Positions 33,584 to 42,618 are shown, counted from the stretch's first letter. The stretch: 64,000 nt of DNA from Pseudarthrobacter sp. NamB4 (GCF_005796185.1 NZ_VAHM01000004.1:62001-126000); one strand, 5' to 3'. Numbers and translations are program-made. The notes: generated from the sequence alone by a model not told the origin.

Positions 33584-34867
33584 ATGTTCCTAACCCTCAT
33601 TGCTGTCACTATCGGACTTCTCATCATCGGGATCTCCTTCGTCCTATTCGTCATAGCACTGTCCACCCTTTATGTGACCACGCACGCCTGGTGGGATCCA
33701 CTGACACAGGCGCAAACCGCATACACAGCGCTTCTTCCCGAACCAGCACTCTCCTTTTCGCTGATCATGCCGTGCCGGCATGAAAGCGAACGGGTGATGG
33801 CCACCACCCTCAAGCACCTTTGCGAGCAGGACCACCCGAACATGGAGGTCATTATCTCGGTTGGCCATGACGATCCGGAGACGGTCGCCATCGCACGGAA
33901 ACTTGCGGCTGAACGCCCGCACCTGGTGCGGGTGAGCGTGGACGAGGGGCCGGTGAAGAACAAGCCGCAGCAGCTCAACACTGCACTGGCCATGTGCAGC
34001 AAGGACATCGTCGGCATTTTTGATGCCGAATCCATTGCGGCCCCGGACCTGCTGGTGCATGTGGATAGTTGCTTCCAGATCAAGAACGCGGACGTCGTCC
34101 AAGGCGCGGTTCAGTTGGTGAATTACCGGGACAGCTGGTATTCCCTCCGGAATTGCCTCGAGTACTTCATGTGGTTCCGGTCCCGGTTGCACGCCTACGC
34201 AAAGCAGGGCTTTATCCCTTTGGGCGGCAACACCGTCTTCATTCGGCGGGACGTGCTGTCCACAATCAACGGCTGGGATTCCCGGTGCCTGGCCGAGGAC
34301 TGCGACTTGGGCGTTCGGCTGTCGGTCCTCCATCGAAAAATCGTCATCGCCTATTCACCCCACCTCGTAACGAGAGAGGAAACTCCAGATTCCATCCGAT
34401 CCCTGGTTAAGCAGCGAACCCGGTGGTCCCTGGGCTTCATGCAGGTATACGCGAAAGGCGACTGGAAGACCCTCCCTACTATCAGGCAAAGATGGATGGC
34501 CTGGTGGACCCTGATGCAGCAGCACTTCATGGCATTCGCCGGACTCTGTCTTCCCTTTTCCATCATCACTGCCCTGGTAGGCAAATTCCCTATCCCTATC
34601 ACCTTGCTCGCCTTCGCCCCACTGGTGCCGGCCGTCGCGGCACTCGCCTTCGATATCTGCATGCTCCAGGAGTTTGGCCGGGATCACGGCTACAAGATCC
34701 GGCTTTATGACTACTTCCGGTTGATAGCCGGAACGCCGTTCTACCAGGTACTGCTCGCGTTCGCCGCCCTCCGTGCGCTCATGAAGTTCCGGCGCAACGA
34801 CTTTAGATGGGAAAAAACCAGGCACTCCGGCTCACATCTTGACTATCTAGCGGCGGCCCGGCCATGA
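33584..34867 (+). CDS. processive family-2 glycosyltransferase (cellulose-synthase-like)
   Basis: 427 residues. An N-terminal membrane helix (8-32) and three or four C-terminal helices flank a GT2 domain with the processive D,D,D,QxxRW set: Asp96-Asp97 (GHDDPE), Asp147-x-Glu149 (FDAES in place of DxD), Glu238-Asp239 (AEDCDLG), Gln277-x-x-Arg280-Trp281 (QRTRW). It should polymerise and extrude a beta-linked glycan. It lacks the PilZ domain of BcsA, so c-di-GMP control is not indicated. The stop overlaps the next start (ATGA). Weak ribosome site before ATG 33584. Confidence 0.87.
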   Translation: MFLTLIAVTIGLLIIGISFVLFVIALSTLYVTTHAWWDPLTQAQTAYTALLPEPALSFSLIMPCRHESERVMATTLKHLCEQDHPNMEVIISVGHDDPETVAIARKLAAERPHLVRVSVDEGPVKNKPQQLNTALAMCSKDIVGIFDAESIAAPDLLVHVDSCFQIKNADVVQGAVQLVNYRDSWYSLRNCLEYFMWFRSRLHAYAKQGFIPLGGNTVFIRRDVLSTINGWDSRCLAEDCDLGVRLSVLHRKIVIAYSPHLVTREETPDSIRSLVKQRTRWSLGFMQVYAKGDWKTLPTIRQRWMAWWTLMQQHFMAFAGLCLPFSIITALVGKFPIPITLLAFAPLVPAVAALAFDICMLQEFGRDHGYKIRLYDYFRLIAGTPFYQVLLAFAALRALMKFRRNDFRWEKTRHSGSHLDYLAAARP

Positions 34868-36543
34868 ACTCCCTGATCGCGCCCAATGTTGGCACTCCCC
34901 TTACCCGATTCCTGTTCACCGCAGGCCGCAGCACACAGGCCTTGCGACACGTTGTCGGCAAGCTAAGCCCGGACCAGCGAACATCACTCCTGATCGCCAC
35001 CGCTGCCGCAGTGCTCTCCGGTTGGAACCTGCTGAACGCTCCCGAGTACCAGGACGACGAAGGTACTTACACAGCACAGGCACTTGCCGTCCTCGAGGGC
35101 AAAATGGCCCCTTACACCTACTGGTACGACCATCCGCCCGTGGCGTGGGTGCAGTTGGCTGCACTGTCCTGGATACCCTTGCTCCTCGGCCAGGGAGACC
35201 AGACCTATGTGGGCCAGATGCGGTATGTGGTGGCGGTATTCTTTGTTGCCAGCACAGTGCTGGTTTACCTGCTAGCTCGCAGGCTGGAACTGCAGCGGGT
35301 ATTCGCTGTCCTTGCCGCAGGTCTCTTTTGCCTTTCCCCGCTCTCGCTGGTCCTGGGACGCCAGGTCTTCATTGACAACGTGGGGTTGCCTTGGTTGCTC
35401 CTGGCGTTCTATCTCATGCTCTCGCCCCGGCTCAAGCTTTGGCATCACATTGGGGCAGGTGCATGCTTTGCCCTGGCCGTACTGTCAAAGGAAACTTTGG
35501 CGATATTCGGCCCGGCGCTGCTGGTGGCGCTGCTGCACAGGCCCTACTGGAAGACTAGGTTCTTCTCCTTGGTGGGATTCCTCTCGGTGGGAGGCCTGAT
35601 TCTCGCGTTCTTCCCGTTGCTCGCAGTACTTCGGAACGAACTCTTCGCCGGCCCCGGGCATGTCTCCCTGCAGGACGCCCTGACGTACCAGTTCGTTTCC
35701 CGCCCAGGTTCCGGAAGTCTCTTTGATCCGGACTCAAGCCGGCAGGAGCTGGTAATGGGGTGGATGTACTACGACAAGTACGTTGTGATTGCCGGCATGG
35801 TGGCCGCACTTGTCTGTCTCCTGCGACGTGAAGCGCGTTGGATAACCTCTGCACTTTGCCTTTTCTCCGCGCCGGTAGTCATCGGACAGGGTTACATGCC
35901 CGCCATGTATGTCATTGCCGCAATCCCATTTTTGGTCCTTGCCATGGCCGTCGCCGCAGATCTTACCTGGCGCTGCGTCGCATTGCTTTTCCCGGCCGTC
36001 CCTTACCCCGGCAGGCACTCCGGCGGCGTCCGTCTGGTGGGACTGGGAACGAGGATGGCAGCCCTGGGCCTGACTTGCGGCGCTATGCTCGCCGTCATCA
36101 CGGTCCTCCTCCTGCCGCAGTGGATCGCCATGAACAGGACCCTACTTCAAACAAACAGTAATCGTGACTGGCAGCACGCCTTGGAGTGGTCCAAGAAGAA
36201 CCTGCCGCGTGATGACACAGCCCTGGTGCCGTACTCGATGTGGCAGGACCTGAACGCGGACGGGAGACATGATCCCTGGAAGGTAATCGCGCTGGAAAAG
36301 ATGGACCTTGACTCAGAGTTCGAAACTCACCACCCTGACGGATGGCGGGCAATCGACTGGATCATAGAAGGGCCCCCCACGGCAAGGAACATCGAGAATT
36401 TGCAGCTCCATAGCGCCGGCCAGGCCTTAAGAAATTCTCGCATCGTCGTTTCGTTTGGGCAGTGGCACGTCAGGGAGGTCATCGAGGAGCCGCCCGCCGT
36501 CTGGCCCCAAGCTGAGTCGGCTAGTTCAGGCGCAGCACGGTAA
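34864..36543 (+). CDS. GT39/ArnT-type polytopic glycosyltransferase
   Basis: 559 residues with ~10-12 membrane helices. The first periplasmic loop carries PEYQDDEGTYTAQA (Asp64-Asp65-Glu66) and YWYDHPPVAW, the acidic motif and DHPP of the PMT/ArnT family, which uses polyprenyl-phosphate sugars. A soluble tail (~430-559) follows. It probably decorates a lipid-linked or surface glycan made by the same operon. The start overlaps the GT2 stop and the stop overlaps the gtrA-like start (TAATG), so the three are coupled. Confidence 0.85.
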   Translation: MNSLIAPNVGTPLTRFLFTAGRSTQALRHVVGKLSPDQRTSLLIATAAAVLSGWNLLNAPEYQDDEGTYTAQALAVLEGKMAPYTYWYDHPPVAWVQLAALSWIPLLLGQGDQTYVGQMRYVVAVFFVASTVLVYLLARRLELQRVFAVLAAGLFCLSPLSLVLGRQVFIDNVGLPWLLLAFYLMLSPRLKLWHHIGAGACFALAVLSKETLAIFGPALLVALLHRPYWKTRFFSLVGFLSVGGLILAFFPLLAVLRNELFAGPGHVSLQDALTYQFVSRPGSGSLFDPDSSRQELVMGWMYYDKYVVIAGMVAALVCLLRREARWITSALCLFSAPVVIGQGYMPAMYVIAAIPFLVLAMAVAADLTWRCVALLFPAVPYPGRHSGGVRLVGLGTRMAALGLTCGAMLAVITVLLLPQWIAMNRTLLQTNSNRDWQHALEWSKKNLPRDDTALVPYSMWQDLNADGRHDPWKVIALEKMDLDSEFETHHPDGWRAIDWIIEGPPTARNIENLQLHSAGQALRNSRIVVSFGQWHVREVIEEPPAVWPQAESASSGAAR

Positions 36544-37016
36544 TGGCACTGGGACGGAACCTGCTCTCCGCACCCATTTCACGGTTTGCCCTGATCGGAG
36601 CCTTCGGAGCAGTAATGAACGTGCTCATCATGGCGGCACTTATCTGGCTCGGCGCAGATTATGTGACGGCCGGAATTATTGGGAATGAAACCACCATAAT
36701 TTCGAACTTCATAATGCAGGAGAAACTTGTCTTCGCACAGACAATCAAGCGCCGCCGGACGTTGGCACGGCGGTTCATTCACTCATTCTCGTTCAACACC
36801 CTGGAGGGCATGTCCCGGGTGCCAGTGCTGTGGTGTCTGGTTGAACTGGCACATGTGCCTGGCCCGGTTGCCCAGGCCGTTACCTTGGTGGGTGCATTTT
36901 TCCTACGGTATACGTACCACCTGAAACTGATTTACGCCCCGGCAGTTCCTGTGAAATCACAGCCTTCACCGGAGGACGGTCCTGGTGTCCCCGTGCAGTC
37001 AGAACCTGTGCCATGA
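36543..37016 (+). CDS. GtrA-family flippase-like protein
   Basis: 157 residues with four membrane segments (ISRFALIGAFGAVMNVLIMAAL; AGIIGNETTIISNFIMQEKLVF; then two more) and a Pro-rich tail. GtrA proteins are thought to help move polyprenyl-phosphate sugars across the membrane, which fits the GT39-type enzyme just upstream. Last gene of the five-gene surface-glycan operon. Confidence 0.82.
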   Translation: MALGRNLLSAPISRFALIGAFGAVMNVLIMAALIWLGADYVTAGIIGNETTIISNFIMQEKLVFAQTIKRRRTLARRFIHSFSFNTLEGMSRVPVLWCLVELAHVPGPVAQAVTLVGAFFLRYTYHLKLIYAPAVPVKSQPSPEDGPGVPVQSEPVP

Positions 37017-37257
37017 GGGCATGTTGCAGAGGGACGGCTTCGGTCGTGATGGCCTTAACCCCACGCCGGGGGTACCCCAGGGCGAACGTAACCACCAACA
37101 GGAAGATGAGCCTCCAATCCGGCCATCAAGGACGTGGCGGGTGACGCCGACACCCGGCTTCAGGCGGTGCTTGCCAGCCTTGCCGCGTCAGTCCGGCGGA
37201 CTAGGCGGCAGGCATGGGGCAGGGCGGGGACTCCGCCGATGGGCAGGGCCCGCCGAA

Positions 37258-37896
37258 CAGCAGCATCCCCGCTTCGCCCGCGCCTGCGCGAAAGCGGTTG
37301 AAGGCATTGACCGCGCGCGGCGCAGCGGAGCAACCGGCATAAGCTGCTCGCCGGCCTCCACGGGGTCGTCATCGAATTGGGGGCAGGCGAGGGCTCGAAC
37401 CTTGCCTTGTACCCGCCGGCCGTGACACAGGTGCTGGCCATCAAAGCCGGATGACTATCTCAGACATATCGCCACCGCCAAGGCCGCCGCGGCGCCGGTG
37501 CCAGTAACCGTCCCCAGGGCGGCCGCTGAACATCTTCACGCTGAGGAGGCCAGCGCCGACGCCGTCGTGGCAAGCCTTGTCCTGTGCAGCGTCAGCGCGC
37601 AGGCGCCCGTGCTGGCCGAGATCAGGCGCGTCCTGCGTCCGGGCGGAACCTTTGCCTTTTATGAACGCGTCCGCTCGGACAGACGCTTTTCGCCGCCGTC
37701 GAGGACATGCTGGCTCCGGCTGGCAGTGGTTTGCCGGGGCTGCCACCCCAACCGGGACACCGTCGCTGCCATCGAAGCAGCGGGCTTTGCCCCCGTGACT
37801 ACCAGGCGCCTTAACTTTGCCGTCCATCCGCTGTCCCCGCCGGTGGCGCACGTCCTGGGGGCGGCTGTCAGCCCCGGCCCTCCGGCGTCGAGCTAG
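37258..37896 (+). pseudogene. class I SAM-dependent methyltransferase, heavily decayed
   Basis: Pieces of one protein can be read in successive frames: HPRFARACAKAVEGIDRA, then KLLAGLHGVVIELGAGEGSN (SAM motif I), then PDDYLRHIATAKAAAAPVPV on to VVASLVLCSVSAQ and EIRRVLRPGG, then in yet other frames FAAVEDMLAP and WQWFAG, then GCHPNRDTVAAIEAAGF. At least four frame changes are needed. The order and motifs match a common actinobacterial methyltransferase of about 200 residues. The number of indels in 640 bp argues for true decay over a single sequencing slip. Confidence 0.72.
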
Positions 37897-37923
37897 CAGT
37901 CCGCGGCTTCAGCGGGCGTGAAA

Positions 37924-37962
37924 GTCCCGGCGCCGCCTTTGGGGGATAAGCGGCGCCGGGAC
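37924..37962. terminator. 13-bp-stem hairpin
   Basis: GTCCCGGCGCCGC paired with GCGGCGCCGGGAC around a 13-nt loop, 28 bp after the methyltransferase remnant. Likely terminator for + strand transcription. Confidence 0.6.
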
Positions 37963-38050
37963 GCTGTGAGGGCACGTCATCCTGCTGCAGGGGGGACAAC
38001 GTGCCCGCCGTCGTCGCGGCTGCCAGGAAGACGGCTGGGTGCAGGCTGTA

Positions 38051-38082
38051 CCTGGCGGAGCCCACTTCAAGACTCCGCCAGG
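38051..38082. terminator. 10-bp-stem hairpin
   Basis: CCTGGCGGAG with CTCCGCCAGG around 12 bases; second hairpin in the same spacer, without a T-tract. Confidence 0.4.
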
Positions 38083-38333
38083 AGAATGACGGGCCGCCGG
38101 AATGGTAGCTATGCCCACCGTTCCGCTGGCCTTGTGCCCCCCAAACAGGCGGGTCTCCTGCTACCCGCAACTATGCCCTGCCCGCATCAAGTTACCAGCC
38201 GGTAATCGCTCAAAGTTCCCTCAAGGTCTGGGCAGGAGTGACGAACAAGATACGTGATTTTGATCTGCGCGAAACATTCCACTCCTACCTGTCTCATATC
38301 CTTAAATGCAGAGAAATCAGCTGGAGGAACCCC

Positions 38334-39230
38334 TTGGAAACAACCGACGCCGCCGTGAAGCCCATCATCGGACTCGCCACGTATCTGGAGCATGCCGGAA
38401 CCGACGGATGCGGCACGGTCAGCGCGGCGTTCCTGCCTGAGACGTACCTTGACCCCATCATCGCGGCAGGCGGCGTACCCACCCTTCTTCCACCCCAGCC
38501 TGTTGTCCCTGGAGTCATCGAACACCTCGTGAGCCGGTTGGACGGGCTGGTCATTCCCGGCGGCTGGGACGTCAACCCGGCGCTCTACGGGCAGGAAGCC
38601 CACGCCGAGACGGACAAGCCGCGGCCCGAACGCGACGCCTGGGAGCAGGCCCTCATCCGCGAGGCCCTGCGGCAGGACATCCCGCTCCTGTGCATCTGCC
38701 GGGGCGAGCAGCTCCTGAACGTCACCCTTGGCGGCACCCTGCACCAGCACCTGCCGGACGTCATCGGCAACGGCCAGTACCAGCTCGGCGGCTACGAATT
38801 CAACAAAATCCAGGTGGAGATCCGGCAGGGTTCCCGCCTGGAGCAGCTGATCGGCGCCAACCCGGGGCCCGTTCCCGTCTCCCATCACCAGGCCGTGGAC
38901 AAGCTGGGGGAGGGCCTGATCGCAGCTGCCTGGAGCGAGGACCAGGTAGTGGAGGCCATCGAGCACCCCGCCAGCACCTTCGCCATGGGTATCCAGTGGC
39001 ACCCCGAGGAGCTCCCGGAGGACTTCGGGCTTTTCCGCGGGTTCATTGAAGCAGCCCGTGCGAAGCTCCTGTCCCGCCTGTGGCAGGCAACGCCGTCGTC
39101 GGCCCTCGCCTCCCACCTGGCAGGCGCGGGGACCGCTGATGGTCAGGTGGCCGCCAGAATTCCAACCCCGGACCTGGCTGGACCGGGAGTCCAGGCGGCC
39201 GGTATATCTGTGGAGCCCAGCGCCTTTTAA
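38334..39230 (+). CDS. PuuD-like class I glutamine-amidotransferase (gamma-glutamyl amide hydrolase)
   Basis: 298 residues from TTG 38334, chosen for its GGAGG seven bases upstream. Catalytic nucleophile Cys122 in LLCICRGEQ and the His-Glu pair in GIQWHPEEL. SHHQAVD and VIPGGWDVNPALYG are typical of the gamma-glutamyl-GABA hydrolase (PuuD/peptidase C26) branch. Residues after ~255 form an unmatched tail. It cleaves gamma-glutamyl amide bonds. It lies just ahead of two gamma-glutamyl-type ligases and an amidotransferase, so it may trim or degrade their product (inference). Confidence 0.82.
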   Translation: METTDAAVKPIIGLATYLEHAGTDGCGTVSAAFLPETYLDPIIAAGGVPTLLPPQPVVPGVIEHLVSRLDGLVIPGGWDVNPALYGQEAHAETDKPRPERDAWEQALIREALRQDIPLLCICRGEQLLNVTLGGTLHQHLPDVIGNGQYQLGGYEFNKIQVEIRQGSRLEQLIGANPGPVPVSHHQAVDKLGEGLIAAAWSEDQVVEAIEHPASTFAMGIQWHPEELPEDFGLFRGFIEAARAKLLSRLWQATPSSALASHLAGAGTADGQVAARIPTPDLAGPGVQAAGISVEPSAF

Positions 39231-39287
39231 CGCCTCCGGTCTGCCGCCTGGAACGCCTCTCCTGAGTGCCGGTTGCAGCATCTTCGC

Positions 39288-39317
39288 TTGCCATCCGGAA
39301 GTAAGCATGCTTACTAT
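39288..39317 (+). promoter_or_regulatory. palindromic promoter, copy B (ligase 1)
   Basis: TTGCCA at 39288, 18-base spacer, TACTAT at 39312. The perfect 14-bp palindrome GTAAGCATGCTTAC (39301-39314) fills the spacer and overlaps the -10. The same layout is found at 42667-42695. It looks like a dedicated operator for a dimeric regulator not found in the window. Confidence 0.7.
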
Positions 39318-39370
39318 GTTCTGACCAAAGGAGGTTAAGCCGTGGCCCCTAGGGTTTACCGAGGAGCGAC

Positions 39371-39457
39371 ATGGCTTACCCATACAGCGGCAGTTTCCCG
39401 CATGCGTCAGGCTGGGTCCGAGGCGGGAAGCCGCCGGGACTTGCAGGTCGTCAATGA
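39371..39457 (+). CDS. small leader ORF (28 aa) before ligase 1, candidate
   Basis: ATG 39371 with GAGGAG four bases upstream encodes 28 residues (MAYPYSGSFPHASGWVRGGK... ending LAGRQ). Its TGA overlaps the ligase ATG (ATGA at 39454-39457), suggesting translational coupling. A GTG at 39342 with a perfect GGAGG also starts a 53-codon frame in another phase; only one of the two is likely used. No homology is claimed. Confidence 0.4.
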   Translation: MAYPYSGSFPHASGWVRGGKPPGLAGRQ

Positions 39458-40590
39458 TGCGCCGGGTAGGAGTCGAAGAAGAGTTCCTGATTGTCGATTA
39501 CGTTGATGGGCACGCGGTTGCACTGGGCGAGGTTTTGGACCACCTGAGTGACGATGACGGCCTCAGCAGCGAGATGAAGCAGGAGCAGATTGAGGCCTGC
39601 ACCCTTCCTCGGATCAGCTTGGAGGAACTGGCGCAGGATATTACCGCGCACCGCCTGAGCGCAGATTCCACCGCGCGTTCCGTTGGTGCCCGCGCCGTCG
39701 CCCTGGCAACTTCCCCTTTCCCCGTCACGTCCACGGCCACTCCCGGTTTGCGCTATGAGCGCATGATCGAGAGGTTCGGCCTTACTGCCGTGGAGCAGCT
39801 GACCTGTGGCTGCCACGTGCATGTGGAGGTGGAATCGGACGGAGAAGGGGTAGCCGTCCTGGACCGGATCCGCATCTGGCTTCCGGTCCTCGTAGCCATC
39901 AGCGCCAATTCGCCGTTCTGGAACGGCGCGGACTCCGGCTACGCGAGCTACCGCTCCCAGGCGTGGAACAGGTGGCCCACGGCCGGGCCGTGCGATATTT
40001 TCGGATCCGCCCAGGCCTACCACGCCCACGTGGATGACATCCTGAGCGCCGGGGTGCTGCTGGACAAGGGGCAAATCTATTTTGACGCGCGCCTCAGCCA
40101 CCGGCATCCCACCGTCGAGGTCCGGGTGGGGGACGTGTGCCTCCACGCGGACGACGCGATCCTGCTGGCCGCCTTGGTTCGCGGACTTGCGGAGACCGCT
40201 GCCAGGGAGTGGCGCCGCGGCGTTGAGCCTGTGCGCGTACCGGCCGCCCAGCTGAGGCTCGCGGCATGGCAGGCCGGCCGGTTCGGGCTGGGCGGTGAGC
40301 TGCTGGACCCGCAGACCAGCCGGCCCCGCCCGGCGTTCGACGTGGTGATGTCCTTGCTCAACCACATCCAGCCGGTACTCAAGGAACAGGGTGAGCTCAG
40401 TATTGTTGAATTCCTGCTGTTCCAACTGCTGGCCCGCGGCACGGGTGCTGATCGGCAGCGAGCAGCCTTTGCCAGTGCGGGCGCCCTCTGCTCCCTTGTC
40501 GCCGACGCCGTGCAGGCCAGCAGTGTCCCTGCCACCCTCTTGCGGGGCCCTGCTGAACCGTCGCTGCTTACCAGCAAAAAGAAATTCTGA
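39454..40590 (+). CDS. carboxylate-amine ligase, YbdK/GCS2 family, copy 1
   Basis: 378 residues, the usual YbdK length. Motifs of the glutamate-cysteine-ligase-type GCS2 fold: RRVGVEEEFLIVD (metal-binding glutamates), SEMKQEQIEACT, GCHVHVEVES, YRSQAWNRWP and HPTVEVRVGDVC. The family joins an amine to the gamma- or other carboxylate of glutamate-like substrates with ATP; YbdK itself has only weak glutamate-cysteine activity. Copy 2 (42703) aligns almost without gaps, about two-thirds identical by eye. Start ATG 39454, or 39457 by comparison with copy 2. Cytosolic. Probably works with the AsnO-like enzyme that lies between the copies. Confidence 0.88.
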   Translation: MMRRVGVEEEFLIVDYVDGHAVALGEVLDHLSDDDGLSSEMKQEQIEACTLPRISLEELAQDITAHRLSADSTARSVGARAVALATSPFPVTSTATPGLRYERMIERFGLTAVEQLTCGCHVHVEVESDGEGVAVLDRIRIWLPVLVAISANSPFWNGADSGYASYRSQAWNRWPTAGPCDIFGSAQAYHAHVDDILSAGVLLDKGQIYFDARLSHRHPTVEVRVGDVCLHADDAILLAALVRGLAETAAREWRRGVEPVRVPAAQLRLAAWQAGRFGLGGELLDPQTSRPRPAFDVVMSLLNHIQPVLKEQGELSIVEFLLFQLLARGTGADRQRAAFASAGALCSLVADAVQASSVPATLLRGPAEPSLLTSKKKF

Positions 40591-40611
40591 ACATCGGAAA
40601 CAGGAGGCCGC

Positions 40612-40815
40612 ATGGACCAGAATGAAATGCCGGTGCTCCATGCACTGACTGAACACGATCCCGCTCCCGGGCGGGCGGTTCAACAAGGTGGCGGTGGACT
40701 ACCTCGCAAGTGCGGGTGGAGGCGGGCACGGCCCTGTCCGACCCTGCCGATCCAACGCCCAAGACCATCAGGGCGGTTCGTGAAGGACCGAACCCTAGGC
40801 AGTACAGCGCGGTAA
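40612..40815 (+). CDS. short ORF between ligase 1 and the amidotransferase, doubtful
   Basis: ATG 40612 has a good ribosome site (AGGAGG, 5 nt upstream) and begins MDQNEMPVLHALTEHDPAPG. After ~30 codons the composition turns Arg/Pro-rich, as in non-coding GC-rich frames. In another frame ALSDPADPTPKTIRAVREGP and NPRQYSAVIARNEEKHH look more protein-like up to 40835. This could be a frameshifted small protein. I would not assign a function. Confidence 0.3.
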   Translation: MDQNEMPVLHALTEHDPAPGRAVQQGGGGLPRKCGWRRARPCPTLPIQRPRPSGRFVKDRTLGSTAR

Positions 40816-40839
40816 TCGCTAGGAACGAGGAAAAGCACC

Positions 40840-42618
40840 ATGTGCGGAATAGCTGGCGAAATCGCCTTCAACGGGAGAACGGCCTCCCAGGAGGCGGTTC
40901 TGGACATGATGGGGGCAATGACATCGAGGGGACCTGACGGAAGGGGGACCTGGCACGCAGGCTGGGTGGCGCTTGGCCACCAGCGGTTGAGCATTATCGA
41001 TCTCTCATCCGCCGGAGCCCAGCCCATGGTTGACGAAGGCGGCGTGGCCGTCTCCTTCAACGGGTGCATCTACAACTACAAGGAACTGCGGCGGGAGCTT
41101 GAGCCGGAGTTCACCTTCCACTCCACCAGCGACACCGAGGTGATCCTCAAGGCCTACCGCAAGTGGGGGGACGACTTTGTCCACCATCTGGTGGGGATGT
41201 TCGCCATCGCGTTATTCGATCCACGGCGGAGCGAGGTCCTCTTGGTCCGTGACCGGTTGGGCATTAAGCCGCTCTACGTTGCGGAGCTCCAGGGAAAGCT
41301 GCGGTTCGCTTCATCCCTGCCGGCGCTGGTGGCGTCAGGCGGCATCGACACCAGCATCGACGAAACCGCCCTGCACCATTACCTGAGCTGGCACTCGATC
41401 GTTCCGGCACCGCGGACCATCCTTCGCGGCATCCGCAAACTGCCGGCCGCCACTATCCGCACAGTCCGCAGCGACGGGACCTGCCATGACCGCGAATACT
41501 GGAAGCCCTCCTACACCCGCCGCTCCGCGCAAATTGGCTGGTCCGCCCTGGACTGGCAGGACGCGGTGCGGGATGCGCTGCGGACGGCAGTACGACGGCG
41601 GATGGTTGCGGACGTGCCGGTAGGTGTCCTTCTGTCCGGGGGACTGGATTCAAGCCTGCTGGTTGCCCTGCTCGCCGAGGAGGGCCAGCATGGGCTGTCC
41701 ACCTTCAGCATCGGCTTCGACGGCGCCGGCGGGGATTCCGGGAATGAGTTCGAATACTCGGACCTGGTGGCGCGGGAATTCGGCACCAAGCACGAGCGGC
41801 TGCACGTCAGCACATCCGAGTTCGCGCCCTCGATCGGCCACGCCGTGGGAGCCATGTCGGAACCTATGGCCAGCCACGATGTCACGGCGTTCCACCTGCT
41901 TTCCAGGACTGTCACCCAGCACGTGAAGGTGGTGCAATGCGGCCAGGGAGCCGACGAAGTCTTCGGCGGCTACGGGTACCACCAGCCGCTGGCATCCGTG
42001 GGGCGGCAGGAGGCGCTGGCTGCCTTCTCCGCATCCTTTGTCGACCACAGGCATGAGGACCTGGTCCGCATCCTCGAGCCCGAATGGTCTGCCGGCACGG
42101 ACGTCAGCAGCCAGGTCCTGGCCTCGCATCTGGATGCGCCAGGCGCCGATACGGCCCTGGACGCCGTGCTTCGGCTGGACACCCACCTGCTCATGGTGGA
42201 CGATCCCGTCAAGCGGCTGGACAACATGTCCATGGCTTGGGGCATCGAAGCGCGTGTTCCGTTCCTTGACCACGAGCTGGTGGAGCTCGCTGCAGCCTGT
42301 CCGCCCGAACTGAAAGCCTCGCAGGGCGGCAAGGGCATTCTGAAGGACCTGGGCAGGCAAATGCTGCCGGCCGCCGTCGTGGACCGGCCCAAGGGTTACT
42401 TCCCGGTCCCGGCCCTGCGGCACCTTGAAGAACCGTTCATCTCGGTCGTCCGGGATGCCCTGCACGCACCGGAAGCCAAGCAGCGCGGGCTGTTCCGGCC
42501 GGAGTACATCGATTCGCTGCTTGCCGACCCCAACGCCCAGCGCACCGCAGTGAACAGCAACGTCCTGTGGCAGTTCGCCCTGCTCGAGATGTGGCTCCAG
42601 CGCCACGGTGTGGGGTAG
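40840..42618 (+). CDS. asnO: AsnB/AsnO-type amidotransferase, N-acetylglutaminylglutamine amidotransferase-like
   Basis: 592 residues. Class II glutamine amidotransferase domain with Cys2 (MCGIAGEI), RGPDGRGTW, QRLSIID and SFNGCIYNY; then the synthetase domain with PP-loop VLLSGGLDSS and CGQGADEVFGGY. The stretches LSWHSIVPAPRTILRGIRKL, AMSEPMASHDVTAF and DDPVKRLDNMSMAWGIEARV match the branch that makes the terminal amide of N-acetylglutaminylglutamine amide (NAGGN), not plain asparagine synthetase. NAGGN is an osmoprotectant dipeptide known from rhizobia and pseudomonads. The companion N-acetylglutaminylglutamine synthetase is absent here; the immediate neighbours are two YbdK-type ligases and a PuuD-like amidase. 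Start ATG 40840, with GAGGAA eight bases upstream. Confidence 0.85.
   Translation: MCGIAGEIAFNGRTASQEAVLDMMGAMTSRGPDGRGTWHAGWVALGHQRLSIIDLSSAGAQPMVDEGGVAVSFNGCIYNYKELRRELEPEFTFHSTSDTEVILKAYRKWGDDFVHHLVGMFAIALFDPRRSEVLLVRDRLGIKPLYVAELQGKLRFASSLPALVASGGIDTSIDETALHHYLSWHSIVPAPRTILRGIRKLPAATIRTVRSDGTCHDREYWKPSYTRRSAQIGWSALDWQDAVRDALRTAVRRRMVADVPVGVLLSGGLDSSLLVALLAEEGQHGLSTFSIGFDGAGGDSGNEFEYSDLVAREFGTKHERLHVSTSEFAPSIGHAVGAMSEPMASHDVTAFHLLSRTVTQHVKVVQCGQGADEVFGGYGYHQPLASVGRQEALAAFSASFVDHRHEDLVRILEPEWSAGTDVSSQVLASHLDAPGADTALDAVLRLDTHLLMVDDPVKRLDNMSMAWGIEARVPFLDHELVELAAACPPELKASQGGKGILKDLGRQMLPAAVVDRPKGYFPVPALRHLEEPFISVVRDALHAPEAKQRGLFRPEYIDSLLADPNAQRTAVNSNVLWQFALLEMWLQRHGVG

Larger units (their letters stand above)
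37897..38333. other. intergenic region with two hairpins, no gene
   Basis: 437 bp between the decayed methyltransferase and the PuuD-like gene. It holds the hairpins at 37924-37962 and 38051-38082. An upstream GTG at 38238 is in frame with the amidase, but the 32 extra codons lack coding character. Confidence 0.5.

Noticed and set aside
36985..37425. 146-codon plus-strand open frame after gtrA
   Set aside because: Arg/Gly/Pro-rich; its end contains part of the methyltransferase remnant (HPRFAR) but the rest does not resemble protein.
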